The notes: generated by a model from the letters alone, not told the origin. A DNA stretch of 64,000 nt from Pedobacter suwonensis (GCF_900111825.1 NZ_FOJM01000015.1:62001-126000), one strand, 5' to 3'. Positions 8,629 through 18,106 are shown, counted from the stretch's first letter. A program made the numbers and translations.

Positions 8629-9795
8629 TCATTCACTTTGCTTAATCAATCTGGCTACAAACATGGTATCGGCGTTATTTTCAAAGCCTTTTATCAATTC
8701 CATTTCTTCTAGTTCCAATGGCAATGTATCAATCATATGCTGTACAACAGCCTCATTTTCGGCTGCAAACGCCGAACAGGTAATGTAAATTAAAGGTTTT
8801 CCTGGTTTAAGGTATTTTACTACGTTTTGGGCAATCCCCTTTTGTATCGATGCGAACTGATCAATCTTACGTTCTTCGAAAAAAGTGAGCATCTCAGGTG
8901 TTCTTCCCCATGTTCCTGAACCTGTACAAGGCGCATCCAAAATAATTCCATCAAACTGGTAATGGTGTAAAACCTGATCATTGTTCTTTAAAAGATCAAG
9001 CTCTTTTTTATGGTATTTTTTGATTCCTGCCGAGCGGAAACGTTCATCCAGATTTAAGAGCACGCTCTCCCGCAAATCTGAAACCAAAAGTTCAATTACC
9101 GGTTCCAAACTGTTCAGCAATAGAGTTTTTCCGCCAGAAGCTGCACAACAATCCCACCATTTATCCCATTTATTAGGCTTAAAATATAACCCTGTGTGTT
9201 GTGATGATAAATCCTGAACCTGATAAGTCCCATCCTTTAAAATGGTTTCAAGCTTGGTTCCATTGGGCAAAGCCAGGGCAGTATCCGAAATTACTTTAAC
9301 AGTTATATTTTCAGCTTCCAGTTTGGAAATCACTGCTGCTGAATCTTCAGCCTTTACCCTAATAAACAGATCAGGTTGTTTAAAAAACGATGCAAAAAAA
9401 TTATTTTTATTAATGCCGGTAGAAAGTGCCGTATGAAAAGGATAAATCTTTTCGACATCAAAGCCTGGATATTTAGCTTTAATTAGTGCTAATTTTTCTT
9501 CGAGCGGCAAATTTATACTCTCCTTTAAATCGGGCAGGTTCTTTTCTACCAACAGGCTTAACGTATCGTGACATAGAAAATCTGCAATACTTAACCTCTC
9601 CTCAGCAGGTAATGACGGTAAAGCCTTACCCAGTCTAAAAAAGCTGTAGATATATCTTGTTGCCCATCTCCTGTCTGACGAGCCCATCTGCTTGTGCTGT
9701 TTAAAATAAACAGGCAGAAAACGATGTAAAGGTAAATTTCCATCGTAACTGCTCAAAATTTGTTCAAAGGCCCTTAACTGGTGATCTGCTCTCAT
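8629..9795 (-). CDS. RsmB/NOL1/NSUN-family RNA cytosine-5 methyltransferase
   Basis: The 388-residue protein is predicted to transfer a methyl group from SAM to carbon 5 of cytosine in rRNA or tRNA. The SAM-binding loop reads CAASGGKT (about residues 215-222), where CAAPGGKT is usual. Motif IV is DAPCTGSG (about 285-292), and motif VI holds T-C-S near residue 338. These supply the two family cysteines, the T-C-S one being the nucleophile. The first ~200 residues resemble the NusB-like/RNA-binding part of RsmB-type enzymes, in a divergent form. The gene lies 27 nt after the periplasmic-binding lipoprotein gene and probably shares its transcript. The exact RNA target is unknown. Confidence 0.88.
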   Translation of the reverse strand: MRADHQLRAFEQILSSYDGNLPLHRFLPVYFKQHKQMGSSDRRWATRYIYSFFRLGKALPSLPAEERLSIADFLCHDTLSLLVEKNLPDLKESINLPLEEKLALIKAKYPGFDVEKIYPFHTALSTGINKNNFFASFFKQPDLFIRVKAEDSAAVISKLEAENITVKVISDTALALPNGTKLETILKDGTYQVQDLSSQHTGLYFKPNKWDKWWDCCAASGGKTLLLNSLEPVIELLVSDLRESVLLNLDERFRSAGIKKYHKKELDLLKNNDQVLHHYQFDGIILDAPCTGSGTWGRTPEMLTFFEERKIDQFASIQKGIAQNVVKYLKPGKPLIYITCSAFAAENEAVVQHMIDTLPLELEEMELIKGFENNADTMFVARLIKQSE

Positions 9796-9822
9796 GCGAT
9801 AATTAAAAAGAAAAATTATTGA

Positions 9823-11034
9823 TTACTCAACCGGGCTTAAGGCAAAGTTTTTATACTTCAATAACATTAAACTGGTATTAATGTAGCCTGATTTTTCATC
9901 ACGAATAAATGAAAAGTTATTATGCAGGCCTTTATATTTATCTTTCACGATATAATCACGATAATCTTCACCATGGGTTGCCAGTAACCTGCCAAAATAA
10001 TAACCAACATCGAAACCTTTAAAAGCATACTCCCCTGGCTCAAAACCATATTTATAGCGATACTTTTTGATAAAGGTAATCACATTGCCGTTTTTATAGT
10101 CGATTTTATAAGAAGAACTGATAATGGTGTTCAGATCCTGCAATTTATCAGCCGGATAATTCTGTTTTACCCAATTAGGGTGACCAAAAAGCGAGATATT
10201 ATATCCTCCGGTCCGGAGATGTTTTAGTTTGTATAGTTTTTCTACAGTTGGTAATACAAAAGCGCGGTCGGAAGAAGTCAGCACTACGGCATATTGTTTA
10301 CCTTTGATCATCCTTGTTTCAAAAGCATAGGCTGATGCATATTCCTGTATAACAAATTTGCTATTGGCTTGAAGATAACTTCTTATCGGTGCTGCGAAAG
10401 CCTCGTCTTCTGTTTTTTTTGTGTTGATAAACACCACTATCGTATTAGCAGGATTGTAATTTTTAGCAATATAAGTGGCTATCTTTTTTCCATGTAATCC
10501 AATATTGTTTACAATGGATACCAAATTGGGATTATTGAATTCAGTAGGTTCTGATGCCGCTAATGGAGATACAATAATTGCATTATTTTCTTTGGAATAA
10601 GCAGAGATAAATTTTAATCCTTCCGGAAAAACAGGGCCAATAATTAAGTTACTTTGTTTAAAGCGTTCATTCTTATATAAAAGTGATATATGCGCATTAT
10701 CATCTTCTGTATCAAAAACATTTAGTTTAAAGTTTAAACCCTGTGCTGCGACAGAATCCAATCCAAGTTTAAAGCCCTGATAGAAATCGATAGGCATCGC
10801 ATATTTTTCGATCTCAGCCTTTGTAGCAGTTTTTAAATTAAGCTGATCCAGCTTAAATGGAACCAGCAGAGAAACGCTTGCCTGCGAAAACTTCTTGATA
10901 GGTTTTTTATCTGTAGGTTTTTCTTTTTCAACCGGTTTACTGGTTTCAGGCTTAGGTGTCCTGATTTTAGGCGAACAAGCACCTAATACAATCGTAAACA
11001 AAACCAGCAACCCATAAACTTTCTTCAAATTCAT
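9823..11034 (-). CDS. Periplasmic-binding-fold lipoprotein (LppC/ABC substrate-binding-like)
   Basis: The best start is the ATG at 11034, giving a type II signal peptide with lipobox LGAC (mature Cys near residue 20); a TTG six codons earlier is open but less likely. A Pro/Lys-rich linker of ~30 residues follows, then about 340 residues with the alternating fold of type I periplasmic binding proteins. The SNLIIGPVFPEG segment resembles the Peripla_BP_6/LppC group. In many Bacteroidota a similar protein with LysM repeats stands next to guaA; no LysM repeat is evident here. The role may lie in cell-wall synthesis control or ligand binding, which is inference from LppC-like relatives. Confidence 0.7.
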   Translation of the reverse strand: MNLKKVYGLLVLFTIVLGACSPKIRTPKPETSKPVEKEKPTDKKPIKKFSQASVSLLVPFKLDQLNLKTATKAEIEKYAMPIDFYQGFKLGLDSVAAQGLNFKLNVFDTEDDNAHISLLYKNERFKQSNLIIGPVFPEGLKFISAYSKENNAIIVSPLAASEPTEFNNPNLVSIVNNIGLHGKKIATYIAKNYNPANTIVVFINTKKTEDEAFAAPIRSYLQANSKFVIQEYASAYAFETRMIKGKQYAVVLTSSDRAFVLPTVEKLYKLKHLRTGGYNISLFGHPNWVKQNYPADKLQDLNTIISSSYKIDYKNGNVITFIKKYRYKYGFEPGEYAFKGFDVGYYFGRLLATHGEDYRDYIVKDKYKGLHNNFSFIRDEKSGYINTSLMLLKYKNFALSPVE

Positions 11035-11054
11035 ACCTATCTTTTTTAACAAAA

Positions 11055-11089
11055 TATGCTAGCAAAGTTTATTCCACCTTGCTAGCATA
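11055..11089 (-). terminator. Hairpin between guaA and the binding-lipoprotein gene
   Basis: TATGCTAGCAA (11055-11065) pairs with TTGCTAGCATA (11079-11089) around a 13-nt loop. Read on the minus strand it is followed by a T-rich stretch, so it can end guaA transcription about 65 nt past the stop codon. Confidence 0.7.
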
Positions 11090-11153
11090 AGCCTATTATT
11101 TATATTGTTTGGAATAAAAACTCCAAACTAAAAACTAACAACTCCAAACTGCA

Positions 11154-12683
11154 TTATTCCCATTCAATGGTTGCCGGTGGTTTAGAGCTGATATCGTACA
11201 CTACCCTATTGATTCCCTTAACTTTATTAATAATTTCGTTTGATATTTTAGCTAATACCGGGTAAGGCAGGTGACACCAATCTGCAGTCATGCCATCAAG
11301 CGATTCTACAGCCCGTAAAGCAATTACATTTTCGTAGGTACGCTCGTCGCCCATTACCCCTACTGATCTTACAGGTAGAAATATAGCTCCTGCCTGCCAC
11401 ACTTTATCGTACAAACCCGCTTCTTTCAGATTATCAATATAAATTTTATCAGCATCCTGTAAAATGGCCACTTTCTCGGGAGTAACCTCTCCAATGATGC
11501 GAATGCCCAGGCCAGGACCTGGAAACGGGTGCCGACCTAAAATAAATGATTCTAAACCTAATGCTGTGCCTACTCTTCTCACTTCATCTTTAAACAGCGT
11601 TTTAAGTGGCTCTACCACCTTAAGTTTCATAAAATCAGGCAAACCACCAACATTATGGTGCGATTTAATGGTAGCTGATGGACCCTTTACTGATACTGAT
11701 TCGATAATATCCGGATAGATAGTTCCCTGAGCAAGCCATTTTACATCCTGGATCAGATGAGATTCTTCATCGAAAACTTCGATAAATACACGGCCAATGA
11801 TTTTACGCTTAGTCTCAGGATCTTCTACGCCGGCCAACTGACCTAAAAATTTGTCTTTCGCATCAACACCTTTAATATTTAACCCAAAATCTTTGTACTG
11901 CTCTAGAACACTTTCATATTCGTTTTTGCGCAATAAGCCGTTATCAACAAAGATACAGTGAAGGTTTGTACCAATAGCTTTGTGCAAAAGTACCGCAGCA
12001 ACACTGCTATCCACACCTCCTGAAAGTGCCAGAACAACTTTATCATTCCCTACCGTGGCCTTAATATCTGCAATGGTGGTTTCAACAAAAGCAGCCGAAG
12101 TCCAATCCTGATTACATCCGCAGATATCAACCAGGAAATTTTCCAAAAGAATTTTTCCATCAATACTGTGCGTTACTTCAGGGTGAAACTGGATGGCATA
12201 AGTATCAGAATCTTTAATGTGATAAGCTGCCACCCTTACGCTATCGGTACTCGCAATCAGCTCAAAATTTTCAGGAATATCGGTAATGGTATCACCATGA
12301 CTCATCCAAACCTGCGAACCGATATTGATCCCTTTAAATAATTTGTTTTCCTGATTTACAAAATTCAGGTTAGCCCGGCCATATTCGCGCGTTGATGAAG
12401 GCTGAACGCTACCTCCTGAATGTTGGGCAATATATTGTGCGCCGTAACAAACAGCCAGTAAAGGATATTTTAAATGGTACTTTGATAAATCAATCTGAGG
12501 TGCATCTTCCTGGCGAACAGAGTAAGGGCTACCTGAAAAGATAACGCCTTTTACATCAGGTGTAACTTCAGGAAGATTATTGTATGGATATATTTCACAG
12601 TAAATATTTAGTTCGCGAACCCTGCGGGCGATGAGTTGTGTAAACTGCGAACCAAAATCGACGATAATGATTTTCTCTTGCAT
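11154..12683 (-). CDS. guaA: GMP synthase (glutamine-hydrolysing)
   Basis: GuaA converts XMP to GMP using ATP and ammonia released from glutamine. The class I glutamine amidotransferase domain fills about the first 190 residues, with Cys79 in LAVCYGAQY and His167/Glu169 in HPEVTHS. The ATP pyrophosphatase loop SGGVDSS follows at about 225-232. The C-terminal dimerisation domain carries GRHPFPGPGLG. Length, 509 residues, is normal. The ATG at 12683 is preferred over a non-ATG start five codons upstream because MQEKIIIVDFG is the usual N-terminus. A TACTTTTG -7 box ends only 3 nt before this ATG, which suggests a leaderless mRNA. Confidence 0.97.
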   Translation of the reverse strand: MQEKIIIVDFGSQFTQLIARRVRELNIYCEIYPYNNLPEVTPDVKGVIFSGSPYSVRQEDAPQIDLSKYHLKYPLLAVCYGAQYIAQHSGGSVQPSSTREYGRANLNFVNQENKLFKGINIGSQVWMSHGDTITDIPENFELIASTDSVRVAAYHIKDSDTYAIQFHPEVTHSIDGKILLENFLVDICGCNQDWTSAAFVETTIADIKATVGNDKVVLALSGGVDSSVAAVLLHKAIGTNLHCIFVDNGLLRKNEYESVLEQYKDFGLNIKGVDAKDKFLGQLAGVEDPETKRKIIGRVFIEVFDEESHLIQDVKWLAQGTIYPDIIESVSVKGPSATIKSHHNVGGLPDFMKLKVVEPLKTLFKDEVRRVGTALGLESFILGRHPFPGPGLGIRIIGEVTPEKVAILQDADKIYIDNLKEAGLYDKVWQAGAIFLPVRSVGVMGDERTYENVIALRAVESLDGMTADWCHLPYPVLAKISNEIINKVKGINRVVYDISSKPPATIEWE

Positions 12684-12686
12684 CCG

Positions 12687-12694
12687 CAAAAGTA
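12687..12694 (-). promoter_or_regulatory. -7 box of guaA, almost touching the start codon
   Basis: On the minus strand the sequence reads TACTTTTG-CGG-ATG. A TAnnTTTG box three bases from the start codon places the transcript start at or inside the ATG. No clear TTG is found at the usual -33 distance, so this rests on the -7 match alone. Confidence 0.55.
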
Positions 12695-12699
12695 CCAAT

Positions 12700-12780
12700 T
12701 AGATATGAGATTTGATACGGAAGATTAGAGATTTTTAGTGGAAAAATCCGAAGTCAGCAGTCCGGAGTCCGAAGATAGTT
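12700..12780. repeat. Short-phrase stutter repeats upstream of guaA
   Basis: The spacer holds near-repeats of a GATATGAGATTTGATAC-like phrase and of AGTCCGAAGT/AGTCCGGAGTCCGAAG. The same phrases recur at 37,600-37,728 and 53,300-54,515. No ORF is present. Confidence 0.55.
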
Positions 12781-12955
12781 TGCAATTACTAATGAACAAT
12801 AATCACCAGATAACCTTCAATCCCTCTGATCGGTATTTGCTTATGTTTTCGTCTTTACTGATTAAGGTTATATTTTTTTGAATAGCTTGCGATTTCAGCA
12901 TTTTATCGATAATGGCCAGCAATAAGCATCTACAATTAATTAATAAACGATAACC

Positions 12956-13414
12956 CTAACCCTCCATTAAAATCACCTCCACTCCAAATTTTCTCAAAAA
13001 GTCAACACCTTCATCGCTCGGTAGGCCCTTATAAGCAGCGTAAGATTTTGAATAATAAACCAGTTTAATTCCTGATGATAAAATAAGACGCGCGCAGGCA
13101 ATACAGGGCGACAGGGTGGTGTACAGTGTGCATCCTTCTATTTTCGATCCATTTTTTGAAGCATATAAAATCGCATTTTCTTCAGCATGTAAGGCCAGAG
13201 AGCAACTTCCTTTGCTATCTCGTGCGCATCCATGCTCCGGCCATTCCTCATCACAATTATGTGTACCGGCCGGCGGGCCATTGTAACCGATCGAAATAAT
13301 GCGGGTATCTTTGGTTAAAACGGCACCAACATGCGCACGCACACAGTGCGAGCGGGCAGCCAAATCGGTTGCCAGATTCATAAATATGGTATCGAAACTT
13401 GGTTTATCTGTCAT
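12956..13414 (-). CDS. dCMP deaminase-family zinc enzyme (ComEB-like)
   Basis: This 152-residue protein belongs to the cytidine/deoxycytidylate deaminase superfamily and most likely converts dCMP to dUMP for thymidylate synthesis. His76 and Glu78 of the HAE motif and Cys104/Cys107 of PCIAC form the zinc site and proton shuttle. The CVRAHVGAVL segment near residue 24 and the NCDEEWPEHGC insert are typical of dCMP deaminases rather than tRNA or guanine deaminases. It is separated from the upstream sugar transporter by a strong terminator, so it has its own promoter, which I could not locate. Confidence 0.9.
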   Translation of the reverse strand: MTDKPSFDTIFMNLATDLAARSHCVRAHVGAVLTKDTRIISIGYNGPPAGTHNCDEEWPEHGCARDSKGSCSLALHAEENAILYASKNGSKIEGCTLYTTLSPCIACARLILSSGIKLVYYSKSYAAYKGLPSDEGVDFLRKFGVEVILMEG

Positions 13415-13423
13415 GTGCTAAAA

Positions 13424-13457
13424 TAAAAAAGCCACAAAGAACTTAATCTTTGTGGCT
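13424..13457 (-). terminator. Rho-independent terminator of the sugar transporter
   Basis: AGCCACAAAGA (13430-13440) and TCTTTGTGGCT (13447-13457) form an eleven-pair stem. On the minus strand it is followed by six T, just before the start of the deaminase gene. Confidence 0.92.
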
Positions 13458-13478
13458 GCTAAAATACTGGAATAAAAA

Positions 13479-14915
13479 TTAATGTCCGCCAGAAATTTTC
13501 TGATCGAAATTAATTCCCTGCGATCTTAATATGGAAGCTACCCTCCAGGCGTAAAATGCCAGGTAAGCGAAGCAAATAATACCTACAATATAACTGTATT
13601 GAATGCCGGTAAATTCAGATACCAAACCTTGCAACCAGCTGATGATACCACCGCCCATAATCATCATAATTAGGAAACTACTTCCCTGACTGGTATGTTT
13701 ACCTAAACCGCTAACGGCTAAAGTAAAGATACATGGCCATAAGGTACTGCAGAACAAACCAACACTGGTAATGGCATATACACTCGTCATGCCGGTAGTA
13801 AACATACCAATTAATAAAGCGGTAATGCCAATAGCAGAAAAAATCAATAACATTCTGGCGGGATTACCTTTGCTGGCCATATCGGCTAAAATTAGCACCA
13901 AAATAATTGCTGCATAAATATAAAAAGGTGCCAGATCGTGTTTTGCAATTGCATTTACAACCAGGAAAATACCAAAAGCCAAATAAGGCGCAATAAAGCG
14001 CAATACTTTTTGTGTGCTTACATTATCGGTAAAAGCTTCAACGGCGCCTGTCCAACGGCCGATCATCATACTCGCCCAGTATAATGAAATATAAGGTGCA
14101 ATATCTTTGATTTCAAAGCCTAAGTCTTTCTCCATGTAAGCCGGCAGATTACTCGCTGTTGAAACCTCAACACCCACATAAACGAAAATGGCGATCATAC
14201 CTAAAACCAGTTGCGGGTAATTCAAGGCTGATCCCTTAATCGATTTAGTGTCATCTGCCGAAGCTTCCACCAAAGCAGGTCGATCAGGCAACGACGACAT
14301 TTTTAAGAAAATGGCAACGGCTATAAAAGCCACTCCTAAAATTAAATAAGGAATTTTAACGCTTTCTACGCTAATGTTGGTATTGGCATTCGCCGCCGAA
14401 CCGAAAATGGCAAAACTTACAATAAGCGGCCCAATGGTTGTACCGAAGTTATTGATACCACCCGCAAGTGTTAAACGTTGTGAACCTGTTTTAATCGGTC
14501 CTAAAGCAATAGCCAACGGATTGGCAACAGTTTGCTGTAAAGAGAAACCCAAGGCTACGATGAACAAACCGGAAAGCATTAATGGGAAAGAATGCAAATT
14601 GGCTGCCGGATAAAAAAGTAAGGTTCCTGCCGCCGAGATAACTAAACCAAGAGCTAATGAATTTTTATAACCAAGCTTATTTACAATATCTTTTCCCATA
14701 ATAACTGAAATGAGGTTATAAATTAACGCCCCCACCGTATATGCGATGTAAAATGCCAGTGAAACCAATTGACTTTCGGCCTGCGATAAATCAAATGCCT
14801 TTTTAAATACCGGGATGAGAATGTCATTACTGGCGGCTACAAAGCCCCAAAAGAAGAATACAGTGACCAGTGGAATAAACTGCGCCCACTTGGTTTGCGT
14901 TTGTTCTGAATTCAT
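13479..14915 (-). CDS. Sugar MFS transporter (FucP/GluP-like)
   Basis: The 478-residue protein has twelve predicted membrane helices and resembles the L-fucose/glucose-galactose proton symporters of the major facilitator superfamily. The N-terminal F-F-F-W-G-F-V-A-A-S-N-D segment holds the acidic residue typical of the FucP branch. SLAFYIAYTVGALIY and the F-S-L-Q-Q-T-V-A-N-P helix also fit that group. The exact sugar cannot be read; glucose, galactose or fucose are the likely candidates. It is a stand-alone gene ending in a strong terminator. Confidence 0.88.
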   Translation of the reverse strand: MNSEQTQTKWAQFIPLVTVFFFWGFVAASNDILIPVFKKAFDLSQAESQLVSLAFYIAYTVGALIYNLISVIMGKDIVNKLGYKNSLALGLVISAAGTLLFYPAANLHSFPLMLSGLFIVALGFSLQQTVANPLAIALGPIKTGSQRLTLAGGINNFGTTIGPLIVSFAIFGSAANANTNISVESVKIPYLILGVAFIAVAIFLKMSSLPDRPALVEASADDTKSIKGSALNYPQLVLGMIAIFVYVGVEVSTASNLPAYMEKDLGFEIKDIAPYISLYWASMMIGRWTGAVEAFTDNVSTQKVLRFIAPYLAFGIFLVVNAIAKHDLAPFYIYAAIILVLILADMASKGNPARMLLIFSAIGITALLIGMFTTGMTSVYAITSVGLFCSTLWPCIFTLAVSGLGKHTSQGSSFLIMMIMGGGIISWLQGLVSEFTGIQYSYIVGIICFAYLAFYAWRVASILRSQGINFDQKISGGH

Positions 14916-15058
14916 ATTATAAATCTAGTTTTAGTGGGGCTAAACATAAATAAAAAAAACTAATAACCAGTATTTTTTATGCAACCTATGCAACAAAAAT
15001 AAATGTTACATCTTTAGGTATAAAATTGCATATTCGCATATCATAAACAATACAATGC

Positions 15059-15685
15059 ATGTTTGAAGCTATATTACTAGGTATAGGAGCAGGGATTATT
15101 TCATCGTTTTTAACAGGGCCGGTATTTTTTGCAATGATTAAAACCAGCATCGAACGGGGTTTCAATGCTGGTTTCTCTTTAGCCATTGGCGTAATTATAA
15201 GTGATATTATTCTGATTGGACTGGTTCTTTTTGGTAGCCAGTTTTTTAATTATAAAGCAGAATTTGATAAATACGTAGGCAGTATTGGCGGTGTGTTTTT
15301 ACTGGCGGTGGGGATTTATTACCTGGTTTCAAAAATTACTGTGCATTACGATAGCAATACACTCCAAAAAGTAAGCAAAAGAGGTTACGTGCTCAAAGGT
15401 TTTTTAATGTGCATCCTCACTCCTTCTACCCTCATGTTCTGGATTATTGTGAGCGGAATCATCTCTGTTAAGCTCAACAATATGCTTAACGAAAAACTGG
15501 TCTGCTTTTTTATTGCCATGGCCACACAACTTGGCATTGATGGCGCCAAAAGTTTTTACTCTAGCAAACTGCGTTATAAAATAAAAGAAGACGCGCTTAA
15601 AAAGCTGAATAAAATTGCCGGTGTAATAATCATCTTTTTTGCCTTCTGGCTCATTATTAAAACTTACCTGAAGTTTTACGCGTAA
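15059..15685 (+). CDS. LysE/RhtB-family exporter
   Basis: The 208-residue membrane protein has six hydrophobic helices and the family start GIGAGIISSFLTGPVFFAMI, where G-P-V near residue 20 is the conserved motif of LysE-type amino-acid exporters. A second typical piece is L-T-P-S-T-L-M-F-W near residue 122. It probably exports amino acids or related compounds; the substrate is unknown. It is divergent from the sugar transporter gene and lies alone. The only -10/-7 candidates upstream are weak. Confidence 0.82.
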   Translation: MFEAILLGIGAGIISSFLTGPVFFAMIKTSIERGFNAGFSLAIGVIISDIILIGLVLFGSQFFNYKAEFDKYVGSIGGVFLLAVGIYYLVSKITVHYDSNTLQKVSKRGYVLKGFLMCILTPSTLMFWIIVSGIISVKLNNMLNEKLVCFFIAMATQLGIDGAKSFYSSKLRYKIKEDALKKLNKIAGVIIIFFAFWLIIKTYLKFYA

Positions 15686-16059
15686 AACTTAACCTTCTGG
15701 CAAATTAATACCCACTAGTGTCTTAAACACTTTAGTGATTAGTAGCTTTTTTTTGGAAAGCAATGCCGGTGCTGCTATTAAGGTTCGTCCTGCCAATGCT
15801 GCAAGTCCTCACCCGGTGAAAAACCGGGTTCCGGGCTTTCCGCGTATGTCAGGTTTAGATGGGAAAAGCCTGTAACATCACGCAGACAACACTTTCATAA
15901 CCAACTTACAATCAACAATTAACTGTTTCTTAGCGGTCAATATTTGTTTTTACACGCCATAGCCGTGTCCTCACGAACCGCAGCAAATAAACAAAAAAAT
16001 AGCCCATATCAACGATATGAGCTATTTTATCTTATTCCTCACGGGAAATTTTGAAGCTA
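15686..16059. other. Intergenic region with an unclassified repeat-like, GC-richer block
   Basis: No gene is visible. Bases about 15,760-15,890 are richer in G+C than other spacers and carry ACCCGG-TGAAAA-ACCGGGT (hairpin near 15,813) and phrases such as TGCTGCAAGTCCTCAC that look like part of an interspersed repeat. The stretch 15,993-16,028 is the purF terminator. Confidence 0.45.
15993..16028 (-). terminator. Terminator of purF
   Basis: AAAATAGC-CATATC on one side and GATATG-GCTATTTT on the other form a stem of about fourteen pairs with one C/A mismatch and an AAC loop. On the minus strand it is followed by a T-run, about 30 nt past the purF stop codon. Confidence 0.85.
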
Positions 16060-17961
16060 CTAATAAGCCCTTTGGTTATTTCCTTCTTTCCAGTTCACAA
16101 AAGCTTTGTTAACTACCTTGTTTCCTCCCGGCGTAGGGTAGTTTCCAGAGAAATACCAGTCGCCTTTATTTTTCGGGCAAGCCTCGTGCAGGTTCTCTAA
16201 ACTTTGGTAAATTACTTCAACCTCGGCTACAGTACCTTTAGGGGTAATGATCTGTGCAATCTTGGCCGAAATTTCTTCAGGCGTAAACGGCTTGTATATA
16301 TCTTTAACGTGATTTACAATTTCCTCTTTAGGCAACAATAACGAAGCTTTACATTTGGCGTAAACATCTTCTATTACCTGCCACATGCCGCGCTCAGTTA
16401 ACAATTGAATAGCTGCATCAAAAGCTACAAACTGTCCCATCCGGCTCATATCTATACCATAACAATCAGGATAACGAATTTGAGGTGCAGAAGAAACAAT
16501 AATAATTTTTTTAGGATGTAAACGGTCTACAATTTTAATGATACTCTGTTTTAAGGTAGTACCCCGTACAATCGAATCGTCCAATGCGACCAAAGTATCC
16601 TGGTGATTGTTGATAATACCATATGTAGTATCGTAAACGTGTGCCACCATTTCGCTTCTATCTGCATCCTGCGTAATAAACGTACGCAATTTCACATCTT
16701 TAACCGCTAGCTTCTCCACCCTGGGCGCCATCGATAATAACTCGTCCAGCTGCTCGTCGTTTAGCTGCTCTTTTTTATGCAAAAGGGTGTCTTTCTGGTG
16801 CCTGCGTACATATTGCTGAACACCATCAACCATTCCGAAAAACGCAACTTCTGCTGTATTTGGAATAAACGAGAATACCGTATTCTTTAAATCGTAATTA
16901 ACGGACTGAAGAATTTTATCACTCAATAAACGCCCCAGCTGTTTACGTTCACGGTAAATTTCCACGTCACTTCCTTTTGAGAAATAGATGCGCTCGAATG
17001 AGCAAGATAGTCTTTCAGTAGGCTCGCGGAACTGCTCCATGCTTACCTCGCCGTTTTTCTTGATAATTAAAGCATGACCTGGATCGATCTCTTTAACGTC
17101 TTTAAAAGGGATATTAAATGCGGTTTGTAAAGCAGGTCTTTCAGAAGCTGCAACCACAATCTCATCGTCGTAATAATAATATGCCGGACGGATACCTGCC
17201 GGATCGCGCATGATAAACGAATCGCCATTACCGACCATACCACAGATCGAATAACCTCCATCCCAGGTTTTGGCCGAGCGGCGAAGGATATTGGCAATAT
17301 CCAGGTTATCAGATATTTTGTGCGTAATGGCAACGTTATCGTGTCCTTCTTTTTTGTACTGATCAAAAAGCTCCTGGTTTTCATCATCCAAAAAGTGACC
17401 GATTTTTTCCAATACGGTTACCGTATCTGCTTTTTCCTTTGGATGCTGCCCCAATTCGTACAACTGTTCCAATAACTCATCCACATTGGTCATGTTAAAG
17501 TTACCGGCAATAACCAGGTTGCGGGTCATCCAGTTGTTTTGCCTTAAAAAAGGATGGCAATTTTCGATGCTGTTTTTACCATGTGTACCATAACGCAAAT
17601 GGCCCAATAAAACTTCGCCAATAAAGCTGACATTGTTTTTGAGCCATTCCGTATCCTGCATTAATTCAGGGGTGTTTTCCTGGATATCAACAAATTTGTT
17701 CTGCACATATTCGAAGATATCGGCCACTGCATTAGAAGCCATGCTTCGATATCGGCTAATATACCTGCTGCCTGGTTTCATATCCAGTTTAATGGTGGCA
17801 ATACCTGCGCCGTCTTGGCCCCGGTTATGCTGTTTTTCCATTAAAAGGTATAATTTGTTAAGGCCGTAAAGTGCTGTACCGTACTTTTGCTGGTAGTAAG
17901 AAAGTGGTTTTAACAGGCGAATAAAAGCGATTCCGCATTCGTGTTTTATCTGATCACTCAT
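16060..17961 (-). CDS. purF: Amidophosphoribosyltransferase (PurF-like)
   Basis: PurF makes phosphoribosylamine from PRPP and glutamine, the first step of purine synthesis. The ATG at 17961 gives MSDQIKHECGIAF. Cys9 would be the N-terminal nucleophile of the class II glutaminase domain after removal of an eight-residue propeptide. The PRPP loop ALDDSIVRGTT lies near residue 457. At about 633 residues it is longer than the ~500-residue classical enzyme; the extra length lies partly between the domains and partly at the C-terminus, a form I associate with Bacteroidota. An upstream open stretch of seven codons is probably not translated. A -7 box and a terminator make it a single-gene unit. Confidence 0.9.
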   Translation of the reverse strand: MSDQIKHECGIAFIRLLKPLSYYQQKYGTALYGLNKLYLLMEKQHNRGQDGAGIATIKLDMKPGSRYISRYRSMASNAVADIFEYVQNKFVDIQENTPELMQDTEWLKNNVSFIGEVLLGHLRYGTHGKNSIENCHPFLRQNNWMTRNLVIAGNFNMTNVDELLEQLYELGQHPKEKADTVTVLEKIGHFLDDENQELFDQYKKEGHDNVAITHKISDNLDIANILRRSAKTWDGGYSICGMVGNGDSFIMRDPAGIRPAYYYYDDEIVVAASERPALQTAFNIPFKDVKEIDPGHALIIKKNGEVSMEQFREPTERLSCSFERIYFSKGSDVEIYRERKQLGRLLSDKILQSVNYDLKNTVFSFIPNTAEVAFFGMVDGVQQYVRRHQKDTLLHKKEQLNDEQLDELLSMAPRVEKLAVKDVKLRTFITQDADRSEMVAHVYDTTYGIINNHQDTLVALDDSIVRGTTLKQSIIKIVDRLHPKKIIIVSSAPQIRYPDCYGIDMSRMGQFVAFDAAIQLLTERGMWQVIEDVYAKCKASLLLPKEEIVNHVKDIYKPFTPEEISAKIAQIITPKGTVAEVEVIYQSLENLHEACPKNKGDWYFSGNYPTPGGNKVVNKAFVNWKEGNNQRAY

Positions 17962-17979
17962 TATATGGATTTGAAGGCG

Positions 17980-17987
17980 CAAAGTTA
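17980..17987 (-). promoter_or_regulatory. -7 box of purF
   Basis: On the minus strand TAACTTTG matches TAnnTTTG and ends 18 nt before the purF ATG. A TTG at about the right place is not seen; the nearest lies 25 nt upstream. Confidence 0.5.
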
Positions 17988-18106
17988 TCCTTTTAAATAT
18001 TCAGAACCTAAACAAAAGTGTTTTCTTTTGTGATGATGAGTTTTATCTGACAGATGATACAATAGACCGCTTCTGCATTTCCCAAGTTAAAAACCTGTAT
18101 GATTAA

